Source: Bog-756 sp963738545 (GTDB lineage: Bacteria; Actinomycetota; Acidimicrobiia; Acidimicrobiales; RAAP-2). Taken from it: 64,000 bases of DNA. The stretch's first letter is position 1. The number at the start of each line of letters is the position of its first letter. Below, piece by piece: positions 1 to 7,663 of the stretch. The notes beneath the pieces are model-generated. The model searched no databases. It was not told the DNA's origin and saw nothing but the letters and a program-made list of their open reading frames with translations. The DNA lies in assembly GCA_963738545.1 (NCBI GenBank), contig CAVTXA010000009.1, forward strand, positions 558,001 to 622,000. The letters are read 5' to 3'. A program made the position numbers and the translations under genes.

Positions 1-472
1 CGGCGCCGAGATCGTGTGGACCAAGCTCTCGGCCTCCCACCTGATGGAGGTGGCCCGGACCGAACGGGTCACCCTCGCCGCCAGCCAGTCGGGCGGGTTC
101 ATCTTCCCCGCCTTCCTGCCCGCCTACGACGCCGCCGCCACCCTGGTCAACCTGCTGGCCCTCCTCACCGCCTCGGGCCGGAAGCTCTCCGAGCTGGTGG
201 CGCAGATCCCCCCCGTCCACATCGCCCACCAGGAGGTGCACACGCCCTGGGACCAAAAGGGCATGGTCATGCGCACGCTGGTGGAGCGGTCCCTCGGGCG
301 CGAGCTCGTCTTGGTCGACGGGGTCAAGGTGCTCGAGGCCGACGGCTGGGCGCTCGTCCTCCCCGACCCCGAGGAGCCACTGACCCACGTGTGGGCCGAG
401 GCGGCGAGCGGATCCCAGGCCGAGGCCCGGGCCAACGAGTACGCCGTGCGGCTCGAGCAGCTCCTCCGCTAG
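1..472 (+). CDS. Phosphomannomutase/phosphoglucomutase family, C-terminal fragment
   Basis: The reading frame is open from the window edge (codons start at base 2), so this is the 3' part of a longer gene whose start lies outside. The last 50 or so residues (LPDPEEPLTHVWAEA followed by an A/E-rich helix) resemble domain 4 of alpha-D-phosphohexomutases, which contacts the phosphate of the bound sugar. In actinobacteria this domain is often fused to a mannose-1-phosphate guanylyltransferase, and the preceding ATP-grasp-free segment fits such a fusion. The catalytic phosphoserine loop would lie upstream and cannot be checked. The likely role is nucleotide-sugar precursor supply. The family call is moderately sure; the exact substrate is unknown. 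Confidence 0.6.
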   Translation, partial: GAEIVWTKLSASHLMEVARTERVTLAASQSGGFIFPAFLPAYDAAATLVNLLALLTASGRKLSELVAQIPPVHIAHQEVHTPWDQKGMVMRTLVERSLGRELVLVDGVKVLEADGWALVLPDPEEPLTHVWAEAASGSQAEARANEYAVRLEQLLR

Positions 473-557
473 ACCCGACCCGGAGCACCGTCGCCGCCAC
501 CCGGTCGACCGGGGTACTGGCGGCCGGATCGCCTGGGCGGCGACCGCCCACGTCAGG

Positions 558-563
558 TATCGT
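558..563 (+). promoter_or_regulatory. Leaderless-type -10 box of gcvH
   Basis: TATCGT ends 8 nt before the gcvH ATG, with no Shine-Dalgarno sequence between. It matches the TANNNT-plus-short-spacer pattern repeated through the window. Confidence 0.55.
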
Positions 564-571
564 CCGCACCT

Positions 572-952
572 ATGAACGTGCCCGAAGAGTTGCGCTACTC
601 GTCCGATCACGAGTGGGCCCGCGACGACGGTGGTCGCATCCGGGTGGGGATCACCGACTTCGCCCAGGACGCGCTGGGCGACGTCGTCTTCGTGGACCTG
701 CCCAGCGAGGGCACCACGGTGGAGGCGGGCGGCCTGTTGGGCGAGGTCGAGTCGACCAAGTCGGTCTCGGAGATCTACGCCCCGGTGGCGGGTCAGGTGG
801 TGGCCGTGAACACGGCGCTCACCGACGCCCCCGAGACCCTCAACGCCGACCCGTACGGGGAGGGGTGGATCTGTGAGATCACCCCGTCGGACGCGTCGGC
901 GGTGGACGGACTGCTCGATGCCGACGGCTACCGGCAGTTGACCTCCGGTTGA
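572..952 (+). CDS. gcvH: Glycine cleavage system H protein
   Basis: The product is a 126-residue lipoyl carrier protein of the glycine cleavage system. It shuttles the aminomethyl group between the P, T and L proteins in the cytoplasm. The sequence has the GcvH fold signature: LRYSSDHEWAR near the N-terminus, a conserved GDVVFVDLP strand, and the lipoylation site GEVESTKSVSE with the modified lysine at K63. Length is normal for the family. The ATG is supported by a TANNNT box 8 nt upstream. The gene is followed directly by a GarA-like FHA gene, a MerR gene and a bifunctional nuclease gene, the same order as Rv1826-Rv1829 of Mycobacterium tuberculosis. No other gcv gene is in the window. Confidence 0.96.
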   Translation: MNVPEELRYSSDHEWARDDGGRIRVGITDFAQDALGDVVFVDLPSEGTTVEAGGLLGEVESTKSVSEIYAPVAGQVVAVNTALTDAPETLNADPYGEGWICEITPSDASAVDGLLDADGYRQLTSG

Positions 953-1001
953 CCGTTACCCTTGGTCGAACGACCCTCGAGAGCGGCGTGGTGAGACCGA
1001 C

Positions 1002-1007
1002 TACCGT
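1002..1007 (+). promoter_or_regulatory. Leaderless-type -10 box of the FHA gene
   Basis: TACCGT is followed by 7 nt and then GTG at 1015. It decides the start codon chosen for the FHA gene. Confidence 0.5.
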
Positions 1008-1014
1008 TGTGGAC

Positions 1015-1488
1015 GTGTTCTGTCCCAGTTGCGGTCATCGCAATCCGACTGGCGTCAACTTCTGCTCGTCGTGCGGCGCGTCGTTGGTGACCTCCGCTCC
1101 GGACACCTCGGTCTCGGTCGGCCCGGTGGACGAACTGGGTGACGCCGGTGAGGTCGAGGCCCACGTGGGCCTGCTCGAACTGCCCCGGGGGGTGGGCATG
1201 CTGGTGGTCAAGCGGGGAACCGACGAGGGGGTCCGCTTCGCCATCCAGGAGCCCATCGTCCAGGCCGGCCGACATCCCGAGAGCGATATCTTCCTCGACG
1301 ACATCACCGTGTCGAGGCGGCACGCCGAGTTCGTCACCCGGGACCAGCAGACCACGGTCCGGGACGTCGGCTCCCTCAACGGCACCTACGTGAACCGGGC
1401 GCGGATCGAAGAGGCCCGTCTCTCGAGTGGCGACGAGGTGCAGATCGGGAAGTTCAAGTTGCTCTACCTCCAGGCCGGTGGCGAATGA
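1015..1488 (+). CDS. GarA-like FHA domain protein with N-terminal zinc ribbon
   Basis: The protein is about 157 residues. Residues 2-25 hold two CxxC pairs (CPSCGHRNP and FCSSCGAS) forming a zinc ribbon. A linker of about 40 residues follows, then a forkhead-associated domain with GRHPESDIFLDD, TVSRRHAEF and VGSLNGTYVN. The FHA part is strikingly like mycobacterial GarA, a phosphothreonine-binding regulator of 2-oxoglutarate dehydrogenase, glutamate dehydrogenase and glutamate synthase, and the gene order agrees. GarA's N-terminal ETTS phospho-switch is not intact; a PDTSV sequence at a similar distance may keep one threonine. The start is uncertain: GTG 1015 fits the leaderless pattern, GTG 1009 and TTG 949 are in frame upstream. 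The gltBD genes, encoding a GarA target enzyme, lie 12 kb away. Confidence 0.85.
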   Translation: MFCPSCGHRNPTGVNFCSSCGASLVTSAPDTSVSVGPVDELGDAGEVEAHVGLLELPRGVGMLVVKRGTDEGVRFAIQEPIVQAGRHPESDIFLDDITVSRRHAEFVTRDQQTTVRDVGSLNGTYVNRARIEEARLSSGDEVQIGKFKLLYLQAGGE

Positions 1489-1522
1489 CGGCTCCCTCCG
1501 GGCGACCCGACGGGGACCGGCC

Positions 1523-2857
1523 GTGAGCGGGCGTTCGTATCTGTCGATCGGGGATGTCCTGACGCTGCTCCGTCAGGAGTTCCAGGACATCACCATCTCC
1601 AAGATCCGGTTCCTCGAGAGCCAGGGCCTGGTCAACCCGGAGCGGACCCCCTCGGGCTACCGCAAATTCTACGAGCACGATGTGGAGCGCCTGCGGTGGG
1701 TCCTCCGTCAGCAGCGGGAACACTTCTTGCCCCTGAAGGTCATCAAGGACCGCCTCGACGACGGTTCGGCCGAGGAGGGCCCCGACGGGATCGCGCCGGC
1801 GGCTGCCTCGCGCCCGGCCAAGGCCGCTGGACGCCGGCCGCGTCACGAGGTCGAGACCCCCGAGACCGATCCGGCCGAGGTCGCCCTGGCCGGCGACCCG
1901 GTGCTGGTGGGCCAGAGGATCGGCGCCCAGACCGAGTCGGGGGCTGTGGGCACGCCGGTCGGCGCCCATCCGGCCGGTGAGGGTACGGGCCTGCCCGGCC
2001 TCGGATCACCCGGCGACGGTGGGGCCGGCTCCCCGCCGTCGGTGACCGCCGGCACCCCCCGGGCCCCCGAGCGGTCGGGTCTCACCTCGCACCGACGGGC
2101 ACCGGACCGCGGCCCGGTCCTCGAACTGGTCAACGACGGGCCCACCCCGGGCCCGCGGCCGGCGGTCGGTGATCCCACCAACGGCACCGGGGAGGGCGCC
2201 GCTGCGGCCAGGGCCGGAGCGTCCCCGTCGGCCACCGCGGCGACCGGCACGGTGGCGACCCCGTCGGCATCCGTGGGGGCCGAGCCGGGCCCGCAGTCGG
2301 GCCCCTCGTCGGCCGGGCCCCCCGACGAGCCTGCGGGCCCGCCTACTCGACGGCCGGCGAAGGGTGCGGCGGCGTCCGGAGTCCCCTCCCCGGCCAGCCC
2401 CGCGCCCGGAACGCCGGCAGCGACGACCACGACACCGCCGACAAGCCCGCCGCCGACGCCCTCGACCGAGGGCCGTGGGGTGTCCCTGTCGGCCGAGGAG
2501 TTGGCCGCCGCCTCCGAACTCGACGTCTCGGTGGTGCGTGAACTGCAGGAGTACGGCCTGCTCGTCCCCTCCATGGTGGCGGGCGTGGAGTACTTCGACC
2601 AGGAGGCGCTGGTGGTGGCCACCGCGGCGGGGCGCTTCACCCGGTTCGGGATCGAGCCGCGCCACCTGCGCCTCTACAAGAACGCCGCCGAGCGTGAAGC
2701 CGGCTTCGTGGAACAGGTCGTCCTCCCGCTGGTCCGCCAGCGGAACCCCGATGCCCGGGCCCGGGCGTCGGAGACGGCCGACGAGCTGACCCGCCTGGGC
2801 CAGGATCTCCGCGCCTCGCTCCTGCGCAGCGCCCTGGGCAACCTGCTCAACGGGTAG
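1523..2857 (+). CDS. MerR family regulator, FtsR/Rv1828-like, with long disordered linker
   Basis: The protein is about 444 residues. Residues 5-80 form a MerR-type winged helix-turn-helix (SIGDVLTLL, KIRFLESQGLV, GYRKFYEHDVERL). Residues about 85-318 are Pro/Ala/Gly/Thr-rich low complexity. Residues about 319-444 form a second helical domain (SAEELAAASELDVSVVREL, later RFGIEPRHLRLY), as in the C-terminal half of Rv1828 and corynebacterial FtsR, which activates ftsZ. Those relatives are about 250 residues, so the linker is a large insertion. GTG 1523 follows the FHA stop by 34 nt and begins just before the conserved SYLSIGDV sequence. The position between garA-like and BFN genes supports the family call; the target genes are unknown. 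Confidence 0.85.
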   Translation: MSGRSYLSIGDVLTLLRQEFQDITISKIRFLESQGLVNPERTPSGYRKFYEHDVERLRWVLRQQREHFLPLKVIKDRLDDGSAEEGPDGIAPAAASRPAKAAGRRPRHEVETPETDPAEVALAGDPVLVGQRIGAQTESGAVGTPVGAHPAGEGTGLPGLGSPGDGGAGSPPSVTAGTPRAPERSGLTSHRRAPDRGPVLELVNDGPTPGPRPAVGDPTNGTGEGAAAARAGASPSATAATGTVATPSASVGAEPGPQSGPSSAGPPDEPAGPPTRRPAKGAAASGVPSPASPAPGTPAATTTTPPTSPPPTPSTEGRGVSLSAEELAAASELDVSVVRELQEYGLLVPSMVAGVEYFDQEALVVATAAGRFTRFGIEPRHLRLYKNAAEREAGFVEQVVLPLVRQRNPDARARASETADELTRLGQDLRASLLRSALGNLLNG

Positions 2858-2935
2858 CCCCACGGCCCCCTTGGGTGCGCTCCTCGTGGACGTGCGTCCC
2901 CACCTGCCCCGATCGCACATTCGGTCGGTGGCGAG

Positions 2936-2941
2936 TAAGTT
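2936..2941 (+). promoter_or_regulatory. Leaderless-type -10 box of the BFN gene
   Basis: TAAGTT, then 7 nt, then ATG 2949. It supports the internal ATG over longer in-frame starts. Confidence 0.5.
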
Positions 2942-2948
2942 TGCGGGC

Positions 2949-3470
2949 ATGGTCGAAGTCCGGCTTCGGGCGGTGCGTGTGGACCTGCAGTCGAACACGC
3001 CCGTACTGCTCCTGCAAGAGTCGGAGGGCCTGGGACGCACCCTGCCCATCTTCATCGGGGCGCCCGAGGCGACGGCCATAGCGTTCGCACTCCAGGGCAT
3101 GGACACCCCTCGGCCGATGACCCACGATCTGATCCGTGACCTGCTCGACGCCCTGGGGGCCGATGTGCTCCGGGTGGTGATCACCGAGCTGAAGACGGCG
3201 ACCTACTTCGCCGAGATCGTCCTCCGCCACGGCGACGAGGAGCTGCCCGTCTCGTCCCGGCCGTCCGACGCCGTGGCCGTGGCCGTGAGGACCGGGGCGC
3301 CGCTGTTCGTGGCCGACGATCTGATGGACAGCGAGGGGATCATGCTGGCCGTCGAGGAGGACGAGGACGACGCTGACGAGGAGGACGAGGAGGGATCCAA
3401 CCCCGACGAGCTGGTCGGCGAGTTCCGGACCTTCCTCGACTCCATCAGCCCCGAGGACTTCTCCTCCTGA
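2949..3470 (+). CDS. Bifunctional nuclease family protein (DUF151/BFN)
   Basis: The product is 173 residues. It has the BFN domain hallmarks: a start MVEVRLRAVRVDLQ, the segment LPIFIGAPEATAIAFAL, and SRPSDAVAVAVRTGAPLFV. The family includes a plant enzyme with both RNase and DNase activity and the Thermotoga protein TM0160; the biological role in bacteria is unclear. The C-terminus, from about residue 134, is an acidic tail rich in Glu and Asp, ending in a helix. The gene is the fourth member of the mycobacterial Rv1826-Rv1829 order. The chosen ATG has a TANNNT box 7 nt upstream and starts exactly at the conserved domain. Confidence 0.85.
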   Translation: MVEVRLRAVRVDLQSNTPVLLLQESEGLGRTLPIFIGAPEATAIAFALQGMDTPRPMTHDLIRDLLDALGADVLRVVITELKTATYFAEIVLRHGDEELPVSSRPSDAVAVAVRTGAPLFVADDLMDSEGIMLAVEEDEDDADEEDEEGSNPDELVGEFRTFLDSISPEDFSS

Positions 3471-3571
3471 CCGAGACCGCGGACCGTACCCGCTGACCGA
3501 GACCGGTCACCGGGTACGGGGTACGGCCCCGGTCTGATCCGGGGGTCCCGATGTCGGCACCACCATGGGGT

Positions 3572-3577
3572 CATACT
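3572..3577 (+). promoter_or_regulatory. Possible -10 box of the DUF4232 lipoprotein gene
   Basis: CATACT lies 6 nt before an in-frame GTG at 3584. If transcription starts there, translation could begin leaderless at 3584 or at the Shine-Dalgarno-preceded ATG 3647. Confidence 0.3.
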
Positions 3578-3646
3578 GACGGCGTGAGCCGGTCGGCCCG
3601 CACCGGTGCGGCTGACCGGCAGGGATGTGAAGGTCGAGGACGGTCG

Positions 3647-4327
3647 ATGACGGTGTCGAGAGTGACGAGGGTGACGATGATGTCGACGGCCGTGGCGGCC
3701 GCCGTTCTGTTGGGTGGTGCGCTGCTGAGCGCCTGCTCGTCGGGTACCCCGACGGCGACCACAACCACCACCCATGGCTCCGCGTCGACCGGCAGCACGT
3801 CCCCCACGACGGGGAGTTCCACCTCGACCTCGTCAGCGGCGTCATCGACGACGAGCACCGCCGCCGGTCTCGCCCGCTGCGCCACGACGGGCCTGGTCGG
3901 ATCGGTGGTGGGCAGCAGCGGTGCGGCCGGGACCATCGAGACGACGATCGCCCTCAAGAACACCACCCCGGCGCCGTGCAGCCTCGGGGGGTTCCCGGGC
4001 CTGCAGCTGCTCTCGTCCTCGGGCTCGTCCCTGCCCACCACGGTGGTGCGCACAGGGAACTACGCGTTCACGGCCATGCCCGCCACGACGGTGACCATCG
4101 CACCCGGCCAGTCGGCGTACGTCAACATCGGCTATTCCGATGTGCCGGTGGGCAACGAGACCACCTGTCCGACGTCGGCGTCCGTGCAGGTCACGCCGCC
4201 CAACGCCCTCGACCACCTGGTCCTGTCGGCCAGCTTGGCGCCCTGCGGCGGGGGCACCCTGGTGGTCTCCCCGGTGTTCCTCTCCACCGGGGCCAACAGC
4301 CAGACCACGGCGCCACCTTCGGGCTGA
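3647..4327 (+). CDS. DUF4232 domain lipoprotein
   Basis: The 226-residue product has a lipoprotein signal peptide. A basic start is followed by a hydrophobic stretch (AVAAAVLLGGALLSAC), with the lipobox LSAC placing the lipidated cysteine at C30. A Ser/Thr-rich spacer runs to about residue 72. The rest matches the DUF4232 beta-sandwich found in many exported actinobacterial proteins (CATTGLVGSV, ALKNTTPAPCSLGGFPGLQL, AYVNIGYSDVP). It is probably anchored to the outer face of the membrane; function is unknown. The start at ATG 3647 gives a signal peptide of normal length. GTG 3584 is an alternative because a -10-like box precedes it. It converges with the next gene, 16 nt away. Confidence 0.8.
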   Translation: MTVSRVTRVTMMSTAVAAAVLLGGALLSACSSGTPTATTTTTHGSASTGSTSPTTGSSTSTSSAASSTTSTAAGLARCATTGLVGSVVGSSGAAGTIETTIALKNTTPAPCSLGGFPGLQLLSSSGSSLPTTVVRTGNYAFTAMPATTVTIAPGQSAYVNIGYSDVPVGNETTCPTSASVQVTPPNALDHLVLSASLAPCGGGTLVVSPVFLSTGANSQTTAPPSG

Positions 4328-4343
4328 GCCGGCCCGACCGTCG

Positions 4344-5432
4344 TCATCCCGGTGGAGCGGGACCGGGCCGCACCAGCGTCCGGCCCCTGGAGCCCCCGGC
4401 CTGGTTGCGGTCGAGCACCGGGAGCAGCCCGTCGAGATCCACCACCTCGGCCACCATGTCCTCGAGCAGGGTGGCGGGGAAGGTCGTGGCCATCTCGGCC
4501 CAGACCCGACGGCGCTCGTCGATGGGGGTGAGCACGGTGTCGACGCCGATCAGGCTGACGTCGCGGACGATGAAGGGATAGACGGTGGTCTCGAGGGTGT
4601 TGCCCCCGGTCAGGCCGCTGGCGGCCACGGCCCCGCCGTACCGGAGGCTCCGGAGCACGGCGGCCAGCGTCGGACCGCCCACGCAGTCCACCGCCGCCGC
4701 CCAACGCTCGGGGCCGAGCGTCCGTCCGCTCGGCCCGAGGAGGTCGTCCCGGTCGATCACCTCCGACGCGCCCAGGCCGGTCAGGTAGTCGCGCTCGGCG
4801 GCCTTGCCCGTGCTGGCCACGACCTCATAGCCCCGGGAGGCCAGGAGACCCACGGCCATGCTGCCCACGCCCCCGGTGGCCCCGGTCACCACCACGGGCC
4901 CGTCGCCGGCCCGCAGGCCCCGCTGTTCCAGCCGGTGGACGGAGAGGGCGGCGGTGAAGCCCGCCGTGCCGATGGTGGCGGCCTGGCGGGGGTCGAGGCC
5001 GTCGGGCAGGGGGACCACCCACTCGGCCGGGACCCGGGCCCACTCGGAGAAGCCCCCGTGGTGGGCCACGCCCAGGTCGTAGCCGTGGACGATGACCCGG
5101 GTGCCGGGCGACAGGGTGGTCTCGGTCGAGTCCGCCACCGTCCCCACCAGGTCGACCCCGGGGACGAGGGGGCTGATCCGGGCCACGCGGTTGCCGGGCC
5201 GGGTCACCATCCCGTCCTTGTAGTTGACCGCCGACCATTCAACGGCGACGTCCACCGCCCCGGCGGGCAGGTCGTCGGGGGAGAGGACGCGGACGGCCGA
5301 CTCGACGTCCTCGCCCCCGGGACCCGAGCGGGTCACCGTGAAGGCCCGAAAGGCTTGCGGGATCGGTCCGGGGACGCTGGGGTCGGGCTCGGGGGTCCGA
5401 CGTGGCGCAGAGGGTGGGGTGGGCGGGGCCAT
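4344..5432 (-). CDS. acuI: YhdH/AcuI-type zinc-free medium-chain reductase (acryloyl-CoA reductase family)
   Basis: The 362-residue protein is a medium-chain dehydrogenase/reductase of the YhdH/AcuI group, NADPH-dependent enzymes that reduce acryloyl-CoA to propionyl-CoA. Visible hallmarks are EWSAVNYKDGM, the segment PLVPGVDLVGTV, the nucleotide-binding motif VTGATGGVGSMAV, VDCVGGPTLA, and the C-terminal hinge LLPVLDRNQAGGSRGRTLV. The first 30 residues are a Pro-rich extension. ATG 5432 is chosen because TACGGT lies 7 nt upstream on this strand. The gene is divergent from an S9 peptidase and their -10 boxes overlap. The substrate in this organism is not proved. Confidence 0.85.
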   Translation of the reverse strand: MAPPTPPSAPRRTPEPDPSVPGPIPQAFRAFTVTRSGPGGEDVESAVRVLSPDDLPAGAVDVAVEWSAVNYKDGMVTRPGNRVARISPLVPGVDLVGTVADSTETTLSPGTRVIVHGYDLGVAHHGGFSEWARVPAEWVVPLPDGLDPRQAATIGTAGFTAALSVHRLEQRGLRAGDGPVVVTGATGGVGSMAVGLLASRGYEVVASTGKAAERDYLTGLGASEVIDRDDLLGPSGRTLGPERWAAAVDCVGGPTLAAVLRSLRYGGAVAASGLTGGNTLETTVYPFIVRDVSLIGVDTVLTPIDERRRVWAEMATTFPATLLEDMVAEVVDLDGLLPVLDRNQAGGSRGRTLVRPGPAPPG

Positions 5433-5438
5433 CGCGGG

Positions 5439-5445
5439 TACCGTA
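5439..5445. promoter_or_regulatory. Overlapping divergent -10 boxes between reductase and S9 peptidase
   Basis: The seven bases TACCGTA contain TACCGT on the plus strand (9 nt before ATG 5454) and TACGGT on the minus strand (7 nt before ATG 5432). The two promoters would compete for the same DNA. Confidence 0.45.
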
Positions 5446-5453
5446 CTGACTCC

Positions 5454-7574
5454 ATGGACGGCGAGCACGTGACGGGCGCGGCCGAGCCACCGGTCGGCGC
5501 CGAGCCCACCGCATTCGGCTGGTGGCCGTCCCGGTGGTCGCCGGCGGTGGTGGCGGCCGGCAAGGTCAGCCGGAGCGGCCTGCAGGCCGACGGGGGCGAC
5601 GTCTACTGGTGCGAGAGCAGGCCGCAGGACGGTGGCCGCCAGGTGGTGGTGCGGTGGTCCGGGGACGCTCGGCCACCCGAGGATGTCTCACCGCCGGGCG
5701 TGAGCGTCCGCAGCCGGGTGCACGAATACGGCGGGGGAGCGGCCACGGTCCACGAGGGCGTCCTGTTCTACATCGACCAGTCCGATCAGCAGTGGTACCG
5801 GGTGGACGAGGGACGCCCCGTCCGGTCGGGGGTGCCCCTCTCGTCGGGCGGGGCGCGCCCGGGGCCCGGCGGCGACGGCGTCGGGACGGTGGGCTGGACC
5901 TCCCGGTACGCCGACGGCCGGGTGACCCCCTCGGGGGCATGGCTGGTCTCGGTCGAGGAGCGGCACCGGCACGGGGACACCGACCACCGGCTGGTGGCCC
6001 ACCCGACGGGCCTGGTCTCCCCGACCACCGGTGGGCCGGGGAACGCCTCGGGGGCCCCGGCGGTGCTGCTGGTGGACGAGGGGGACTTCGTGGCGGCACC
6101 CCGCCCGTCGCCGGACGGACGGTGGTTGGCCTGGGTGTCCTGGGACCACCCGGCCATGCCCTGGGACCGGTCCTCGCTGTGGGTGGCCGGCCTGGAGGAG
6201 TCCGACGGCACCATCCGGCTGCACGGTCGGCGGCGGGTGGCCGGGGGTGCTGACTCCTCGGTGGGCCAGCCCCTCTGGGGCCGGGACGGGAGCCTCGTGT
6301 TCGTGGACGACCGGACCGGGTGGTGGATGCCGCAGCGCCTGGCCCCGGGCGACGTGGGTGACCCGGGGGGCCGGGCGGTGCCCTTGGTCGGGATGGAGGC
6401 GGAGTTCCATGCCCCGGACTGGGTCCTCGGCCAGTCGACGATGGCCGAGCGGTCCGACGGCGCGCTCGTCTGCCGCATGCACCGCGACGGAAGCGATCAC
6501 GTGGTCCTCCTGCAGCCCGGCGGCCCGGACGGAGGGGAGGACGGGCCCTGGACGCTCCAGGTGATCGACCAGCCCTGCGTGGCCGTCGTCGGCCTGGTCG
6601 TGGCCACCGACGACGATCCCGGCGCCGGCGGGGAGCGGCTCCAGGTCCTGGGCTCCACGCCCACCGAGTCCCCAGCGGTGTGGGCCGTCCCGTGGCCCGA
6701 CCGCGGGACGGCCCGACGGGTCTCGGGCGGACCGGCCTCGCCCCTTCCCGCCACCGAGGTATCGGTGCCGAGACCGTTCACCGTGTCGACGCCGGACGGA
6801 CCTGTGCCGGGCCTCTTCTTCGCCCCGGTCGGACCACCCCCGGGGGCCGAGGAGGGGCCGCCCCCCCTGGTGGTGTTCTGCCACGGCGGGCCCACCTCGG
6901 CCGTGGACGGGGGCCTCGATCCCGTCGTCCAGTTCTTCACCGGTCGCGGCCTGGCCGTGGCCGCCGTCAACTACCGGGGCAGCAGCGGTTTCGGCCGGGC
7001 CTACCGTCGTCGGCTCGAGGGGCGGTGGGGCGAGGCCGACGTGGACGACTGTGTGCGCTACGCCGCCGGCCTCGACGAGGCCGGGCTGGTGGACGGGCGC
7101 CGCATGGCCATTCGGGGTACGAGTTCGGGCGGCCTGACGGCACTCGGGGCCCTGATCCGGGCCGACCGGTTCGCCGGTGCGGCCACCTGGTACGGGGTGA
7201 CCGATCTCGAGGCACTGGCCCGTGACACCCACGACTTCGAGTCCCGCTATCTGGACTCGCTGGTCGGCCCCTGGCCCGAGGCCGCCGCCACCTACCGGGC
7301 GAGGTCGCCCCTCCACGGGGTCGACGAGATGTCCGGTGCCGTCCTCCTCATCCAGGGCCGGGACGATCCGGTGGTGCCGGCCGACCAGTCCGAACGATTC
7401 GCCGCCTTGCTGGAGGAGCGGGGGGTGTCCTGCCGGTTGATCCTTTTCGACGGGGAGTCCCACGGCTTCCGGCAGGCCGCCACCATCGAGGCCAGCCTCA
7501 CCGCCGAGCTGGCCTTCTACCGCTTCCTGTTCGACCGCCCCCCGGAGCCGGCAGGCCCACGGCCCGGGGCCTGA
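5454..7574 (+). CDS. S9 family serine peptidase (prolyl oligopeptidase / acyl aminopeptidase-like)
   Basis: The 706-residue cytoplasmic enzyme has an N-terminal beta-propeller-like half (to about residue 430) and a C-terminal alpha/beta hydrolase domain. The hydrolase part shows VVFCHGGPTSAVDGG (oxyanion region), VNYRGSSGFGRAYR, the nucleophile motif GTSSGG with S557, the acid in GRDDPVVP (D638) and the base in GESHGF (H670). The triad is complete. Such enzymes cleave small peptides or acylated amino acids. No signal peptide is present. ATG 5454 is supported by the TACCGT box 9 nt upstream; earlier in-frame codons would run into the divergent gene. Confidence 0.9.
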   Translation: MDGEHVTGAAEPPVGAEPTAFGWWPSRWSPAVVAAGKVSRSGLQADGGDVYWCESRPQDGGRQVVVRWSGDARPPEDVSPPGVSVRSRVHEYGGGAATVHEGVLFYIDQSDQQWYRVDEGRPVRSGVPLSSGGARPGPGGDGVGTVGWTSRYADGRVTPSGAWLVSVEERHRHGDTDHRLVAHPTGLVSPTTGGPGNASGAPAVLLVDEGDFVAAPRPSPDGRWLAWVSWDHPAMPWDRSSLWVAGLEESDGTIRLHGRRRVAGGADSSVGQPLWGRDGSLVFVDDRTGWWMPQRLAPGDVGDPGGRAVPLVGMEAEFHAPDWVLGQSTMAERSDGALVCRMHRDGSDHVVLLQPGGPDGGEDGPWTLQVIDQPCVAVVGLVVATDDDPGAGGERLQVLGSTPTESPAVWAVPWPDRGTARRVSGGPASPLPATEVSVPRPFTVSTPDGPVPGLFFAPVGPPPGAEEGPPPLVVFCHGGPTSAVDGGLDPVVQFFTGRGLAVAAVNYRGSSGFGRAYRRRLEGRWGEADVDDCVRYAAGLDEAGLVDGRRMAIRGTSSGGLTALGALIRADRFAGAATWYGVTDLEALARDTHDFESRYLDSLVGPWPEAAATYRARSPLHGVDEMSGAVLLIQGRDDPVVPADQSERFAALLEERGVSCRLILFDGESHGFRQAATIEASLTAELAFYRFLFDRPPEPAGPRPGA

Positions 7575-7652
7575 CCGGGCCCGGCCCGGGTGGCCGGGCC
7601 GGGCGGCCGCCCGAGGCCCGGTGGCGTACCCGGGCTCCGAGGTGACCGGTGG

Positions 7653-7658
7653 TACCCT
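7653..7658 (+). promoter_or_regulatory. Possible leaderless-type -10 box of the GT-C-like membrane protein
   Basis: TACCCT ends 5 nt before GTG 7664. The spacing is shorter than at other sites, so the start is less sure. Confidence 0.35.
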
Positions 7659-7663
7659 CGACC

